From: Parcubacteria group bacterium GW2011_GWD2_42_14 | GTDB taxonomy: Bacteria > Patescibacteriota > Minisyncoccia > Phycocordibacterales > UBA12088 | DNA: 40,676 nucleotides | Reading direction: 5' to 3' | Assembly (NCBI GenBank): GCA_000998045.1 | Contig: LCCS01000001.1 | Span: forward strand, 1-40,676 | In this document: piece after piece, positions 14,577 through 22,542 of the stretch | How the letters are laid out: every line of letters begins with the position of its first letter | How positions within the stretch are numbered: the first letter of the stretch is position 1 | Translations under genes and position numbers: made by a program | The notes under the pieces: generated by a model | Told to the model about the DNA's origin: nothing | The model's input: only the letters and a program-made list of their open reading frames with translations | The model's database searches: none

Positions 14577-15245
14577 ATGAGTTCTGTAAAGGAAGTTAAA
14601 AAAATGGACGTTCAAGTCCCAATGTCACATTATTTAGATGAGAAATATATATCCCTTGAGAGGTATATTTCTTACTTCTATCAAATTGACAGTATTAGGA
14701 ATTGTGAACCCCAATCAGTTCTTATTATTGGTGTTGGAGATGATGTGGTACCGATGTTTTTGCGAAAAGCCAACTACACGGTAACTACTATAGATATTGA
14801 CCAAGAACTTCACCCAGACGTAGTGGCGGATGTGAGATATATGCCTTTTGATAACGGTTCGTATGATATTGTATGTGCGTTTCAAGTCCTTGAACATTTA
14901 CCCTACAAAGAATTTGAAGGTATTATCAAAGAATTACACCGAGTTTCGAAAAAAAATGTAATCATATCGGTTCCTCACAGAAGGACAGGTTTTGAAATAA
15001 TTATTAAATTTCCTTTTATTAGATCACTATTGCATAAAGATTTTATACGCTTTGCCCTGCGTTTTCCTGTAAAATTTCAAGGTTTTGAGTCATCAGGTCA
15101 GCACTATTGGGAAATCGATTGGTTTACCACTAAGCTTAAGAAAGTTCGTACCGACATGGGGAAGTACTTCACGATAACAGAAGAGACCACTCCAGTACTC
15201 GATCCATATCGACGTTTTTTTATTTTGAGGAAAAAAACTATGTAG
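14577..15245 (+). CDS. Class I SAM-dependent methyltransferase (Methyltransf_11 type)
   Basis: 222 residues. Motif I is VLIIGVGDDVVPMFL, the acidic end of strand 2 is TTIDID, motif II/III is VADVRYMPFDNGSYDIVCAFQVLEHL, and HRVSKKNVIISVPHR follows. The CAFQVLEHLPY motif is common in small-molecule and sugar methyltransferases. Tightly packed between two glycosyltransferase genes (14 bp and 5 bp gaps), it most likely modifies a sugar or lipid-linked intermediate in the same pathway. Confidence 0.82.
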   Translation: MSSVKEVKKMDVQVPMSHYLDEKYISLERYISYFYQIDSIRNCEPQSVLIIGVGDDVVPMFLRKANYTVTTIDIDQELHPDVVADVRYMPFDNGSYDIVCAFQVLEHLPYKEFEGIIKELHRVSKKNVIISVPHRRTGFEIIIKFPFIRSLLHKDFIRFALRFPVKFQGFESSGQHYWEIDWFTTKLKKVRTDMGKYFTITEETTPVLDPYRRFFILRKKTM

Positions 15246-15250
15246 TTAAT

Positions 15251-16426
15251 ATGAATGTTAAAACATCAAAAAGATTATTATTTGTTGTAAACTTTGACTG
15301 GCGAAACATTTTTCAAACAGGAAAAGAAGAGTTTTATGAAAAACTTCAACGTGATCAACTCAGTCCTGAGGTAAATGAGTTTTTCTTTTTTTCTTGGGCA
15401 AAGGAAACCTATGATGCCTGTGATGGAAAGTGGTGTACTAAACACCAAAGAACATTTGGACTTGAAAAACTTAGACCTATCCTAAATTTCTGGGCGCTTT
15501 TTGCAATTCCATATACCGTATATACTCACAAAGTTCGGCCTGATGTGTGGGTTGTGTATGATTTTGGAATGGTGCCTGCAGTATGGCTAGCACACAAGCT
15601 TTTTGGAGGGGTGCTCGTAATGATTGTGAACAATCAACCACAGATATACTCGCAAACAAGAAAGTTTGGGAAAATAAAAGGTACTTACTCTTGGGTTGCA
15701 GAACGTATAGGGGTGCCTTTTGTGGAACACTTTTTCACTCTTAATGAGACTATGCGAGCCTACCTTAAAACACTCGGAGTACCCAGAGAAAAGACTTCTA
15801 TTTACACAGTGAACACTATTGAACGTGATAGTGAGTACATTGCAAAAGCCAAAAAAGGCGTCATAAGACAAAAATACAACATACCTCAGGATACAAAAAT
15901 TCTTCTTACTGTCGCTCGCCTCGAAGCAGAAAAAAATTATCCCTTACTTCTTGATTTGTTTTCTACACTTCCTTCTGAGTACGTACTCTTTTGTTTGGGA
16001 ATGGGGAGTCTCTTACCTCAACTTCAAGAACAAGTTGAGAATCTAGGTTTACAAAATAGAGTCTTTTTCCCTGGATTTGTAGAACGTGATAAAATATGGG
16101 AATACTATAGAGACGCTGATGTGTTTGTACTTCTTTCAAAAGCCGAGGCGCTTGGTATCGTATTTTGGGAGGCTATGTATGTAGGGGTGCCAACACTTGG
16201 AAGTGATATACAGGGTATAAAGGAATCTTTAGGAAGTCATGGTGAAAGAGGGAGGATTTGGAGGGAAAAAGATGGAGAGGGGGGTTTTCATACAGACATA
16301 TCTTTTTGCGTTACTGCATGTAAAGAGCGTGATACCATGCTCGCCCAAGCAAAAACATTTGTTGATGAACAAATACGTAACAAGCAAACGGTAAATGATT
16401 TTTTAAGTACGTACAAGAAAAAATAA
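15251..16426 (+). CDS. Glycosyltransferase family 4
   Basis: 391 residues, GT-B fold. VWVVYDFGMVPAVWLAHKLF and MIVNNQPQIYSQTRKFG belong to the acceptor domain. LLTVARLEAEKNYPLLLDLF and KAEALGIVFWEAMYVGVPTL belong to the donor domain, with E-x7-E intact. The gene ends 7 bp before the left terminal repeat of element B. It is cotranscribed with the methyltransferase upstream on spacing evidence. Confidence 0.87.
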   Translation: MNVKTSKRLLFVVNFDWRNIFQTGKEEFYEKLQRDQLSPEVNEFFFFSWAKETYDACDGKWCTKHQRTFGLEKLRPILNFWALFAIPYTVYTHKVRPDVWVVYDFGMVPAVWLAHKLFGGVLVMIVNNQPQIYSQTRKFGKIKGTYSWVAERIGVPFVEHFFTLNETMRAYLKTLGVPREKTSIYTVNTIERDSEYIAKAKKGVIRQKYNIPQDTKILLTVARLEAEKNYPLLLDLFSTLPSEYVLFCLGMGSLLPQLQEQVENLGLQNRVFFPGFVERDKIWEYYRDADVFVLLSKAEALGIVFWEAMYVGVPTLGSDIQGIKESLGSHGERGRIWREKDGEGGFHTDISFCVTACKERDTMLAQAKTFVDEQIRNKQTVNDFLSTYKKK

Positions 16427-16433
16427 AATATGA

Positions 16434-16560
16434 ATCCCGTTAGAGACGATAAAGTGTAATATACTAGCAATGCAGTCAATTTCATGACAAATACACAAGA
16501 AAAAAACAAGGAAGACAAGGAAACTGCGGCCCGTCAAGGCGGGGCTGTCTCTAACGGGAT
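16434..16560. mobile_element. Terminal-inverted-repeat mini-element B (no nuclease)
   Basis: 127 bp with perfect 14-bp inverted ends, ATCCCGTTAGAGAC (16434-16447) and GTCTCTAACGGGAT (16547-16560). The last two bases are the start of the ATG at 16559. The left end reads MNPVRDDKV-stop from an ATG at 16430, the same reading as the first residues of the GIY-YIG ORF in element C, as if the coding part had been deleted. A -10 like TATACT lies at 16460-16465. The inner right part is unrelated to elements A and C by eye. Confidence 0.75.
16460..16465 (+). promoter_or_regulatory. Promoter-like -10 inside element B
   Basis: TATACT sits 12 bases after the left terminal repeat, nearly the same distance as in element A (11 bases). 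The -35 region would overlap the terminal repeat. It would transcribe the GT2 gene at 16559. Confidence 0.35.
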
Positions 16561-17500
16561 GAAAGTTTCAATAGTATTGCCTGTATACAATGAAGAAAAA
16601 AACATTCCTATTCTCTACAAAGAGATTAAGGAGGTATGTGCAAAAAACAGTATAGCGTACGAGATACTGGCTGTTGATGATGGTTCGCGAGACAGAAGTT
16701 TTGAGGAGCTTTCTAAGATTGCAGAGCAAGACAAAAATGTGAAGATACTGCGGTTTCGCTTTAACTGTGGACAAACGGCTGCTATGGCTGCAGGAATAAA
16801 AATGGCTTCTGGAGACATTGTTATACCTATGGACGCTGACTTACAGAATGACCCAGCTGATATACCAAACTTTTTAAAAAAAATAGATGAGGGAAAAGAT
16901 GTAGTATGTGGTTGGCGAAAAGATAGAAAAGACACCTATATTACTCGGAAAGTACCTTCGCTTATTGCAAACTCACTCATCCGAAAGATAACCGGTGTGC
17001 ACGTGCACGACTATGGGTGTACCATGAAAGCCTTTCGTAGAGAGGTAATACAAGGAATACAACTGTACGGTGAAATGCATCGTTTTATTCCTATGTACGC
17101 AAGCGCAGTGGGAGGTAAGATAACGGAAATAGAGGTACACCACAGACCTCGTACACACGGTACGACAAAGTATGGCTTAGGGCGTGTCTACAAAGTACTC
17201 CTTGATTTGATTGTAGTGAAGTTTTTACAAAAGTATATGAACCGACCCATGCACTTTTTTGGCGGAGTGGGGTTTATTTCTTTTTTCTTTGGAATACTTG
17301 CCGGCACAACAGCTGTTATCCTAAAGCTGTTGGATTTGAGGAGTTTCGTTGAAACACCGCTTCCTATATTTTCCGCACTTTTGATAATTGTTGGTGTACA
17401 GCTCCTTGCTATGGGTGTTATAGCGGAAATGCTTATGCGGATATACTACGAGTCTCAAAACAAAACACCATACGAAATTGTAGAAATCTTAAATAAGTAG
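16559..17500 (+). CDS. Polyprenyl-phosphate glycosyltransferase, GT2 (DPM1/GtrB type)
   Basis: An inverting GT-A enzyme that moves a sugar from a nucleotide donor onto undecaprenyl phosphate for later use on the outer face. The start at 16559 (MKVSIVLPVYNEE) is chosen because it is where family homology begins and it coincides with the element edge; a 25-residue upstream extension from 16484 is low-complexity and encoded inside element B. VDDGSRDRS at residues 39-47 and DADLQND at 92-98 are the nucleotide- and metal-binding motifs; the RPRTHGTTKYGLGR stretch is typical of the family. Two membrane helices follow at about 233-257 and 268-292. Its polyprenyl-linked sugar could feed the GT-C enzyme at 24428. 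Confidence 0.88.
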   Translation: MKVSIVLPVYNEEKNIPILYKEIKEVCAKNSIAYEILAVDDGSRDRSFEELSKIAEQDKNVKILRFRFNCGQTAAMAAGIKMASGDIVIPMDADLQNDPADIPNFLKKIDEGKDVVCGWRKDRKDTYITRKVPSLIANSLIRKITGVHVHDYGCTMKAFRREVIQGIQLYGEMHRFIPMYASAVGGKITEIEVHHRPRTHGTTKYGLGRVYKVLLDLIVVKFLQKYMNRPMHFFGGVGFISFFFGILAGTTAVILKLLDLRSFVETPLPIFSALLIIVGVQLLAMGVIAEMLMRIYYESQNKTPYEIVEILNK

Positions 17501-17505
17501 TCTAT

Positions 17506-19383
17506 ATGTGCGGTATTGCGGGATATTGCGGGAAGGGGAACGAGACCATACTTGAGAGCATGAACATCTCGCTCAAACATCGTGGACCAGATGACGCTGG
17601 TTTGAAAGTATTTCAAAAAACAGATTCTTCGATAGGTATTGCACAACGACGTCTTTCCATAGTTGACCTTTCTCCTGCAGGGCACCAGCCAATGACAAAC
17701 GAAACCGAAGATGTTTGGATTGTTTTTAACGGGGAGATTTACAACCATCACGAGCTCCGGGAGGAGTTGAAAAACAAGCATACATTTATTGGGAAAAGTG
17801 ACACCGAAGTTATCGTACACCTCTATGAAGAGATAGGGGAAGAAGTGTTTTCAAGACTTGAGGGCATGTTTGCTATAGCACTATATGATGTAAAAAAAGA
17901 TTTGCTTTTCCTTGCGCGTGACCGTATGGGTAAAAAACCTTTGTACTGGAGTCTGCAAGAGGGAACACTCCTTTTTGGCTCTGAACTCAAAGCACTTATG
18001 GTACACCCAAGCTTTGTTCGTGAGGTAGACCTGGTGTCGGTGAATAAGTACTTTCAGTATGAGTATGTGCCCACACCACACACTATTTTCAAAAACACAT
18101 GGAAGCTTGAGCCAGCGACCACGCTCGTATGGAACGGAAAGACTGCTCGCAAGAGTACATTCTGGAAGCCAACATTTTTACCCAAAAGTACCTCATTTGA
18201 AAAAGCCAAAGGCGATCTCGACAAAGCACTCACGAAGGCGGTAGCAAGTAGACTTGAGGCAGATGTGCCACTGGGTATATTCCTTTCTGGTGGTATCGAC
18301 AGTAGTGCGGTGGCATATTACGCGACGAAGACGAGCAAACAAAAAGTAAAAACATTCTCAATAGGCTTTAAGGAAAAGTCCTTTGACGAGTCTACGTATG
18401 CTCGGCAAGTGGCAGAGCATCTGGGTACAGAGCACCATGAAGAAATACTATCTGTGGAGGACTGCTTGAAGCTTATTCCTGAGATAGGCGAGTACCTTGA
18501 TGAACCTGTAGCGGACTCGTCGATAATTCCCACCTACTTACTTTCTCGTTTTACACGTGAACATGTCACCGTAGCTCTTGGGGGTGATGGGGGAGATGAG
18601 CTCTTTTGTGGGTATGACACATTTCTGGCACAACGCTTCGCTTCTGTGTATGAGCGGGTACCTGCTTTTTTACGAAAGCTTGTGGCGAAAAGCGCGCGCA
18701 TGCTTCCTACTTCACATAGCAACATGAGTCTTGACTTTAAGTTGAAGAAATCAACGAAGGATTTTGAAGGAAACCCCAACTATCGAAACCAACGCTGGCT
18801 TGGTGCGTATGGAGAGGAAGATAGGAGAAAGCTTTTTAATCAAGAAGTGTGGGAGGCTGTTGGACATAAAAATGTGTATGAGGATATAGATGGATACCTG
18901 AGAGAAGCAGACTCACGGGATACATTCGACAGATTAGGGCTGGTGTATGAACGCATGTACATGATGGACCAAGTGTTGGTCAAGGTGGACCGTGCGAGTA
19001 TGATGCATGCACTTGAGGTACGCGCACCTTTCTTAGATACGCATGTAGTGGATTTGGCAAACCACATGCCGAGTCACTTTAAACTACGTAGGACAGAGCG
19101 AAAGTATATTTTGAAAAAACTTTTGGAAGGGAAGTTACCGAGAGGAATTATTTATCGAAAGAAAAAAGGCTTTGGTATACCTGTAGGCGCGTGGATGAAA
19201 GGAGAGATGCGTCCACTACTTGAGGAACACCTTGGAAAAGATTCACTGAATACGATAGGGATTTTTAATACAGAGTACGTTGGTAAACTTCTAGCCGATC
19301 ATGTGGAGGGAAGGTGTGACAATCGCAAGCAACTCTGGACACTCCTTGTCTTCGTGCTCTGGTGGAAGAGATGGATTGTTTAA
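17506..19383 (+). CDS. asnB: Asparagine synthase-type glutamine amidotransferase
   Basis: 625 residues with both domains of glutamine-hydrolysing asparagine synthetase. Cys2 of the MCGIAGY N-terminus is the Ntn-type nucleophile that releases ammonia from glutamine. The synthetase domain has the ATP pyrophosphatase loop SGGIDSS at 261-267 and a GGDGGDELFCGYD motif. In glycan loci, homologues such as WbpS amidate uronic acids instead of making asparagine; the dehydrogenase-like gene at 11745 could supply such an acid. It might equally be an ordinary asparagine synthetase. The ATG lies 6 bp after the GT2 stop. Part of its last codons recurs, diverged, behind galE. Confidence 0.9.
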   Translation: MCGIAGYCGKGNETILESMNISLKHRGPDDAGLKVFQKTDSSIGIAQRRLSIVDLSPAGHQPMTNETEDVWIVFNGEIYNHHELREELKNKHTFIGKSDTEVIVHLYEEIGEEVFSRLEGMFAIALYDVKKDLLFLARDRMGKKPLYWSLQEGTLLFGSELKALMVHPSFVREVDLVSVNKYFQYEYVPTPHTIFKNTWKLEPATTLVWNGKTARKSTFWKPTFLPKSTSFEKAKGDLDKALTKAVASRLEADVPLGIFLSGGIDSSAVAYYATKTSKQKVKTFSIGFKEKSFDESTYARQVAEHLGTEHHEEILSVEDCLKLIPEIGEYLDEPVADSSIIPTYLLSRFTREHVTVALGGDGGDELFCGYDTFLAQRFASVYERVPAFLRKLVAKSARMLPTSHSNMSLDFKLKKSTKDFEGNPNYRNQRWLGAYGEEDRRKLFNQEVWEAVGHKNVYEDIDGYLREADSRDTFDRLGLVYERMYMMDQVLVKVDRASMMHALEVRAPFLDTHVVDLANHMPSHFKLRRTERKYILKKLLEGKLPRGIIYRKKKGFGIPVGAWMKGEMRPLLEEHLGKDSLNTIGIFNTEYVGKLLADHVEGRCDNRKQLWTLLVFVLWWKRWIV

Positions 19384-19414
19384 CATATTATTTTTAACCC
19401 CCACACGAACTACT

Positions 19415-20407
19415 ATGAATTCAAAAAAGTATATTCTTGTTACAGGTGGGGCTGGTTATATTGGTAGTCATACTTGCAAAGCCTTAGCACAGGCCGGCTA
19501 CATACCTGTGGTATACGACAATTTGGTTTATGGACATGAGTGGGCTGTAAAGTGGGGACCTTTTGAAAAAGGTGATATTACGGAACGAATGCGTTTGGAT
19601 GAGGTTATTGCCAAGTACAATCCAATTGCGGTGATGCATTTTGCGGCCTATGCATATGTTGGCGAATCAGTAGAAAACCCAGGGAAGTATTATCGGAATA
19701 ATGTATATGGTTCTCTTGTTCTTCTTGAAGCAATGCGTGACCATGGCGTACAAAAGATTATTTTTTCAAGTACTTGTGCAACATATGGTGTTCCAAAAGA
19801 AATACCTATTGCAGAAAACCATGCTCAAAAACCAATCAATCCATATGGAACTTCCAAATTAATGATTGAGCAGATTTTGAAAGATTTTGACACTGCACAC
19901 CATATACAATCAGTGTCTCTTCGTTATTTCAATGCTGCAGGAGCGGATGTTGAGGGTGAAATAGGTGAAGTGCATGACCCTGAAACACATCTCATACCAC
20001 TTGTGTTGGATGTAGCTTCCGGAAAACGTTCTCATGTAACTATTTTTGGAGATGACTACGAAACAAAAGACGGGACTTGTATACGAGATTATATTCATGT
20101 TACAGATTTAGCAGACGCGCACGTACGAGCTTTACAGTATCTTGAAAATATCAATCAAAGCACAGTTTTTAATCTAGGAAATGGTAATGGTTTTTCAGTA
20201 AAAGAAGTTGTGGCAACTGTTGAGAAAGTTACTGGTGCTGAGGTGCCTCTTGAAATTGGTGCCAAACGTGCGGGAGACCCTGCATGTCTTATTGGGGATG
20301 CTCGTAAGATTCAGACGGAGTTACAGTGGAAACCGAAATTTAGTAATCTAGAAACAATTATTCAAACTGCTTGGAATTGGCATCAAAATAATCACAAGAA
20401 AAATTAG
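19415..20407 (+). CDS. galE: UDP-glucose 4-epimerase
   Basis: Interconverts UDP-glucose and UDP-galactose (or the N-acetyl forms), supplying donors to the transferases. The start at 19415 is used because MNSKKYILVTGGAGYIGSHT begins the fold; an upstream extension overlaps asnB. NAD-binding GGAGYIG is at residues 11-17, the catalytic pair is Y144 and K148 (YGTSK), with SSTCATYG before it. LRYFNAAGAD and GTCIRDYIHVTDLADAH are diagnostic of GalE. At 330 residues it has normal length. It is more AT-rich than asnB, and a scrap resembling the asnB 3' end follows its stop, suggesting insertion at this place. Confidence 0.93.
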   Translation: MNSKKYILVTGGAGYIGSHTCKALAQAGYIPVVYDNLVYGHEWAVKWGPFEKGDITERMRLDEVIAKYNPIAVMHFAAYAYVGESVENPGKYYRNNVYGSLVLLEAMRDHGVQKIIFSSTCATYGVPKEIPIAENHAQKPINPYGTSKLMIEQILKDFDTAHHIQSVSLRYFNAAGADVEGEIGEVHDPETHLIPLVLDVASGKRSHVTIFGDDYETKDGTCIRDYIHVTDLADAHVRALQYLENINQSTVFNLGNGNGFSVKEVVATVEKVTGAEVPLEIGAKRAGDPACLIGDARKIQTELQWKPKFSNLETIIQTAWNWHQNNHKKN

Positions 20408-20411
20408 TTTT

Positions 20412-20442
20412 CTCTGGACACTTCTTGTTTTTGTGTTCTGAT
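20412..20442 (+). pseudogene. Remnant of an asnB 3' end
   Basis: This 31-bp stretch matches 19333-19363 inside asnB at 26 positions. In the asnB frame it reads LWTLLVFVF-stop against LWTLLVFVLWW. All five differences are transitions and three are silent third-position changes, as expected for diverged coding sequence. It begins 5 bp after the galE stop. Nothing else of a second asnB is visible. Confidence 0.6.
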
Positions 20443-20479
20443 AAAAAAATAAGTGGGGGAAAAGTAAAGAAGAAATTTC

Positions 20480-20488
20480 TGGTATACT
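20480..20488 (+). promoter_or_regulatory. Extended -10 promoter before the methyltransferase at 20519
   Basis: TG-G-TATACT with the hexamer at 20483-20488 and no clear -35. A tiny ORF, MKYSLCI (20499-20522), starts 10 bp later and its TGA overlaps the ATG at 20519, so it could be a coupled leader or chance. Confidence 0.5.
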
Positions 20489-20518
20489 TAATTTTTATAT
20501 GAAATATTCATTGTGTAT

Positions 20519-21370
20519 ATGATTTTTTCAAAAAAAACAGATTTACTTAACTTATTTGTATTAACAATATCTTTTTTTGAGTATATACCGTTACGAATTG
20601 TTCGAAAGTTTTTCTTTTCAGAAAAAACACTGGATGTAATTGGTTTGTACGTTCCTTACTATAAAGTAAACAACAATAGAGTGAATGCGTCTAATGTAGC
20701 CTTAAAGTTTTTTGAGCATATAAAAAATAATTTCAATTTAGAGAAACCCGAAAAATTAGTTGTATTGGAGGTTGGATCTGGAGCAACAAACGCTATTGGT
20801 TATGAGTTAGCAAGTAGAGGTTTCAGGAAGATAATAACTTACGAACCATACATGTCATTCGATCAGTCTGCTGATGGATTACTTTTAGAGGAGACATGCA
20901 ATATGCACAACCTAAAAAAAGAAAATATTTTAAAAAAAGTAACCAGAATAAATTCACTAAATGAGCTACCTAAGAGTACCAAATTTGATATAGTAATTTC
21001 TAATCATGTGCTTGAGCATGTAACAGATCCTACAAATTTATTTATTCAACTAACCTCAATGATGAATAAAAAAAGCATACAAATACATTTCATTGGATAT
21101 ATTGATCATTTTTTTAAATACCCATACCACTTACTTATGTTTAATAAAAAAACATGGGAACAATGGTTGAATCCTGGTAATTTACCTGGGTGGCGCTTGT
21201 ACGATCATATTGATATATTGTCAAAATTGGGACTTCATTCAAAAGTGTTAGATATAGAAAGTGATGAAGAGGAATTTATAAAGGTTAAAAACTATATTAG
21301 CAGTGATTACGATAAAGATAATAACTATCTTGAAGTTAATTATTGCACTTTGTTAATTGAAAATATTTAG
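20519..21370 (+). CDS. Class I SAM-dependent methyltransferase
   Basis: 283 residues from the ATG at 20519 (a GTG at 20513 is possible). Motif I is VVLEVGSGATNAIGYEL, strand 2 ends in TYEP, and FDIVISNHVLEHVTDP is motif IV with the following helix. A hydrophobic N-terminus (LFVLTISFFEYIPLRIV) may bind the membrane. The C-terminal part has IHFIGYIDHFFKYPYHLLMF, fitting a larger acceptor. It is AT-rich, like the next two genes and unlike those before 20400, and has its own promoter-like signal. Probably a glycan or polyprenyl-linked sugar methyltransferase. Confidence 0.8.
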   Translation: MIFSKKTDLLNLFVLTISFFEYIPLRIVRKFFFSEKTLDVIGLYVPYYKVNNNRVNASNVALKFFEHIKNNFNLEKPEKLVVLEVGSGATNAIGYELASRGFRKIITYEPYMSFDQSADGLLLEETCNMHNLKKENILKKVTRINSLNELPKSTKFDIVISNHVLEHVTDPTNLFIQLTSMMNKKSIQIHFIGYIDHFFKYPYHLLMFNKKTWEQWLNPGNLPGWRLYDHIDILSKLGLHSKVLDIESDEEEFIKVKNYISSDYDKDNNYLEVNYCTLLIENI

Positions 21371-21381
21371 TCTTGGAAGAT

Positions 21382-22542
21382 ATGAGAATTTTACTTTTAA
21401 ATTATGAGTACCCACCATTAGGAGGTGGTGCGGGTAATTCAACAATGAATATCGCAAAATCTTATGCAAAATTGGGACATCAAGTATTAGTTTTAACCAC
21501 GTGGCATGAAAATCTTCTTGAGTTAGAAAAAAACAATAATTTAACAATTGTAAGAATCAAATCTAGGAGGAAAAGAAAAGATAGATCAAATCCCTTTGAA
21601 ATGCTTTCCTATTCATTTTTAGCCATAAAAAATAGGAAATTAGTACTTGATTTTATGCCAGACTATTCAATAGCTTTTATGGCTTTACCATCTGGAATTC
21701 CCGCATACTTTTTTTTTAAGAAATTTAAAATCCCTTATATATTATCTGTGCAAGGTGGAGATGTTCCTGGTTTTTTGTCAAATATTATTTCGTTAAGAAT
21801 TTATCATTTTATTTCATTACCTCTGACTAAAATTCTTTGGAGAAATTCGATAAAAGTAATTGCAAACAGTAAGGGTCTTATGCAACTAGCACAAAAGACT
21901 GGCACAAAAATTAATACAAAAATTGGCTATTTTCCTAATGGAGTGGACCTTGATTTTTTTAAACCAAAAATAAAAAGAATTGAAAACAAAAAACCAACCA
22001 TTATCTTTGTTGGACGTTTTTCACCTCAAAAAGGTCTGGAATATTTATTAGAGGCTACTTTTCTACTGAAAAAAAAATATGGAGATTGTTTCTTTAAACT
22101 TGAATTAGTGGGCGATGGACCAGAGAAAAAAAAGATCGTTAATTTGATAGATGAATATGACTTAAAAAAGATTGTAACAATTTCACCTTGGTGTTCTAAA
22201 GAAGAGTTGCTAGAAAAATATCAAAATTCAGATATATTTGTCTTGTCGTCTCATGAAGAGGGTATGCCCAATGTTTTGTCAGAAGCTATGGCGTGCAGAT
22301 TATCGATAGTTTCTACTAGAGTAAGAGGTAGTGATGAATTGATAGAAAATAATGTAAATGGTTTTTTAGTTGAGCCAAGAAACGCTGAAGAACTTGCTGA
22401 TAAAATTGATATTTTGATTAGTAATAAAGAAATCAGAGAAAGATTTTCTACAGAAGGCTTGAAAAAGATTTCAAATTTTAGTTGGGAAAATGTTGCAGAA
22501 TACTATCTTAATGTGTATGAAAAATATAAAAAACATTTATGA
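21382..22542 (+). CDS. Glycosyltransferase family 4
   Basis: 386 residues. I use the ATG at 21382 (MRILLLNYEYPPLGGGAGNS) over a TTG three codons earlier because the family begins there. VQGGDVPGF and ANSKGLMQLA are acceptor-domain features; FVGRFSPQKGLEYLLEA and HEEGMPNVLSEAMACRLSIVS belong to the donor domain, with E-x7-E intact. It begins 12 bp after the methyltransferase and overlaps the next gene by 4 bp. Very AT-rich codon use. Confidence 0.9.
   Translation: MRILLLNYEYPPLGGGAGNSTMNIAKSYAKLGHQVLVLTTWHENLLELEKNNNLTIVRIKSRRKRKDRSNPFEMLSYSFLAIKNRKLVLDFMPDYSIAFMALPSGIPAYFFFKKFKIPYILSVQGGDVPGFLSNIISLRIYHFISLPLTKILWRNSIKVIANSKGLMQLAQKTGTKINTKIGYFPNGVDLDFFKPKIKRIENKKPTIIFVGRFSPQKGLEYLLEATFLLKKKYGDCFFKLELVGDGPEKKKIVNLIDEYDLKKIVTISPWCSKEELLEKYQNSDIFVLSSHEEGMPNVLSEAMACRLSIVSTRVRGSDELIENNVNGFLVEPRNAEELADKIDILISNKEIRERFSTEGLKKISNFSWENVAEYYLNVYEKYKKHL

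Noticed and set aside
16484-16558. N-terminal extension of the GT2 enzyme (25 residues)
   Set aside because: It is encoded inside repeat element B, is low-complexity, and family similarity begins exactly at the ATG at 16559, the same edge used as start in the two other elements.
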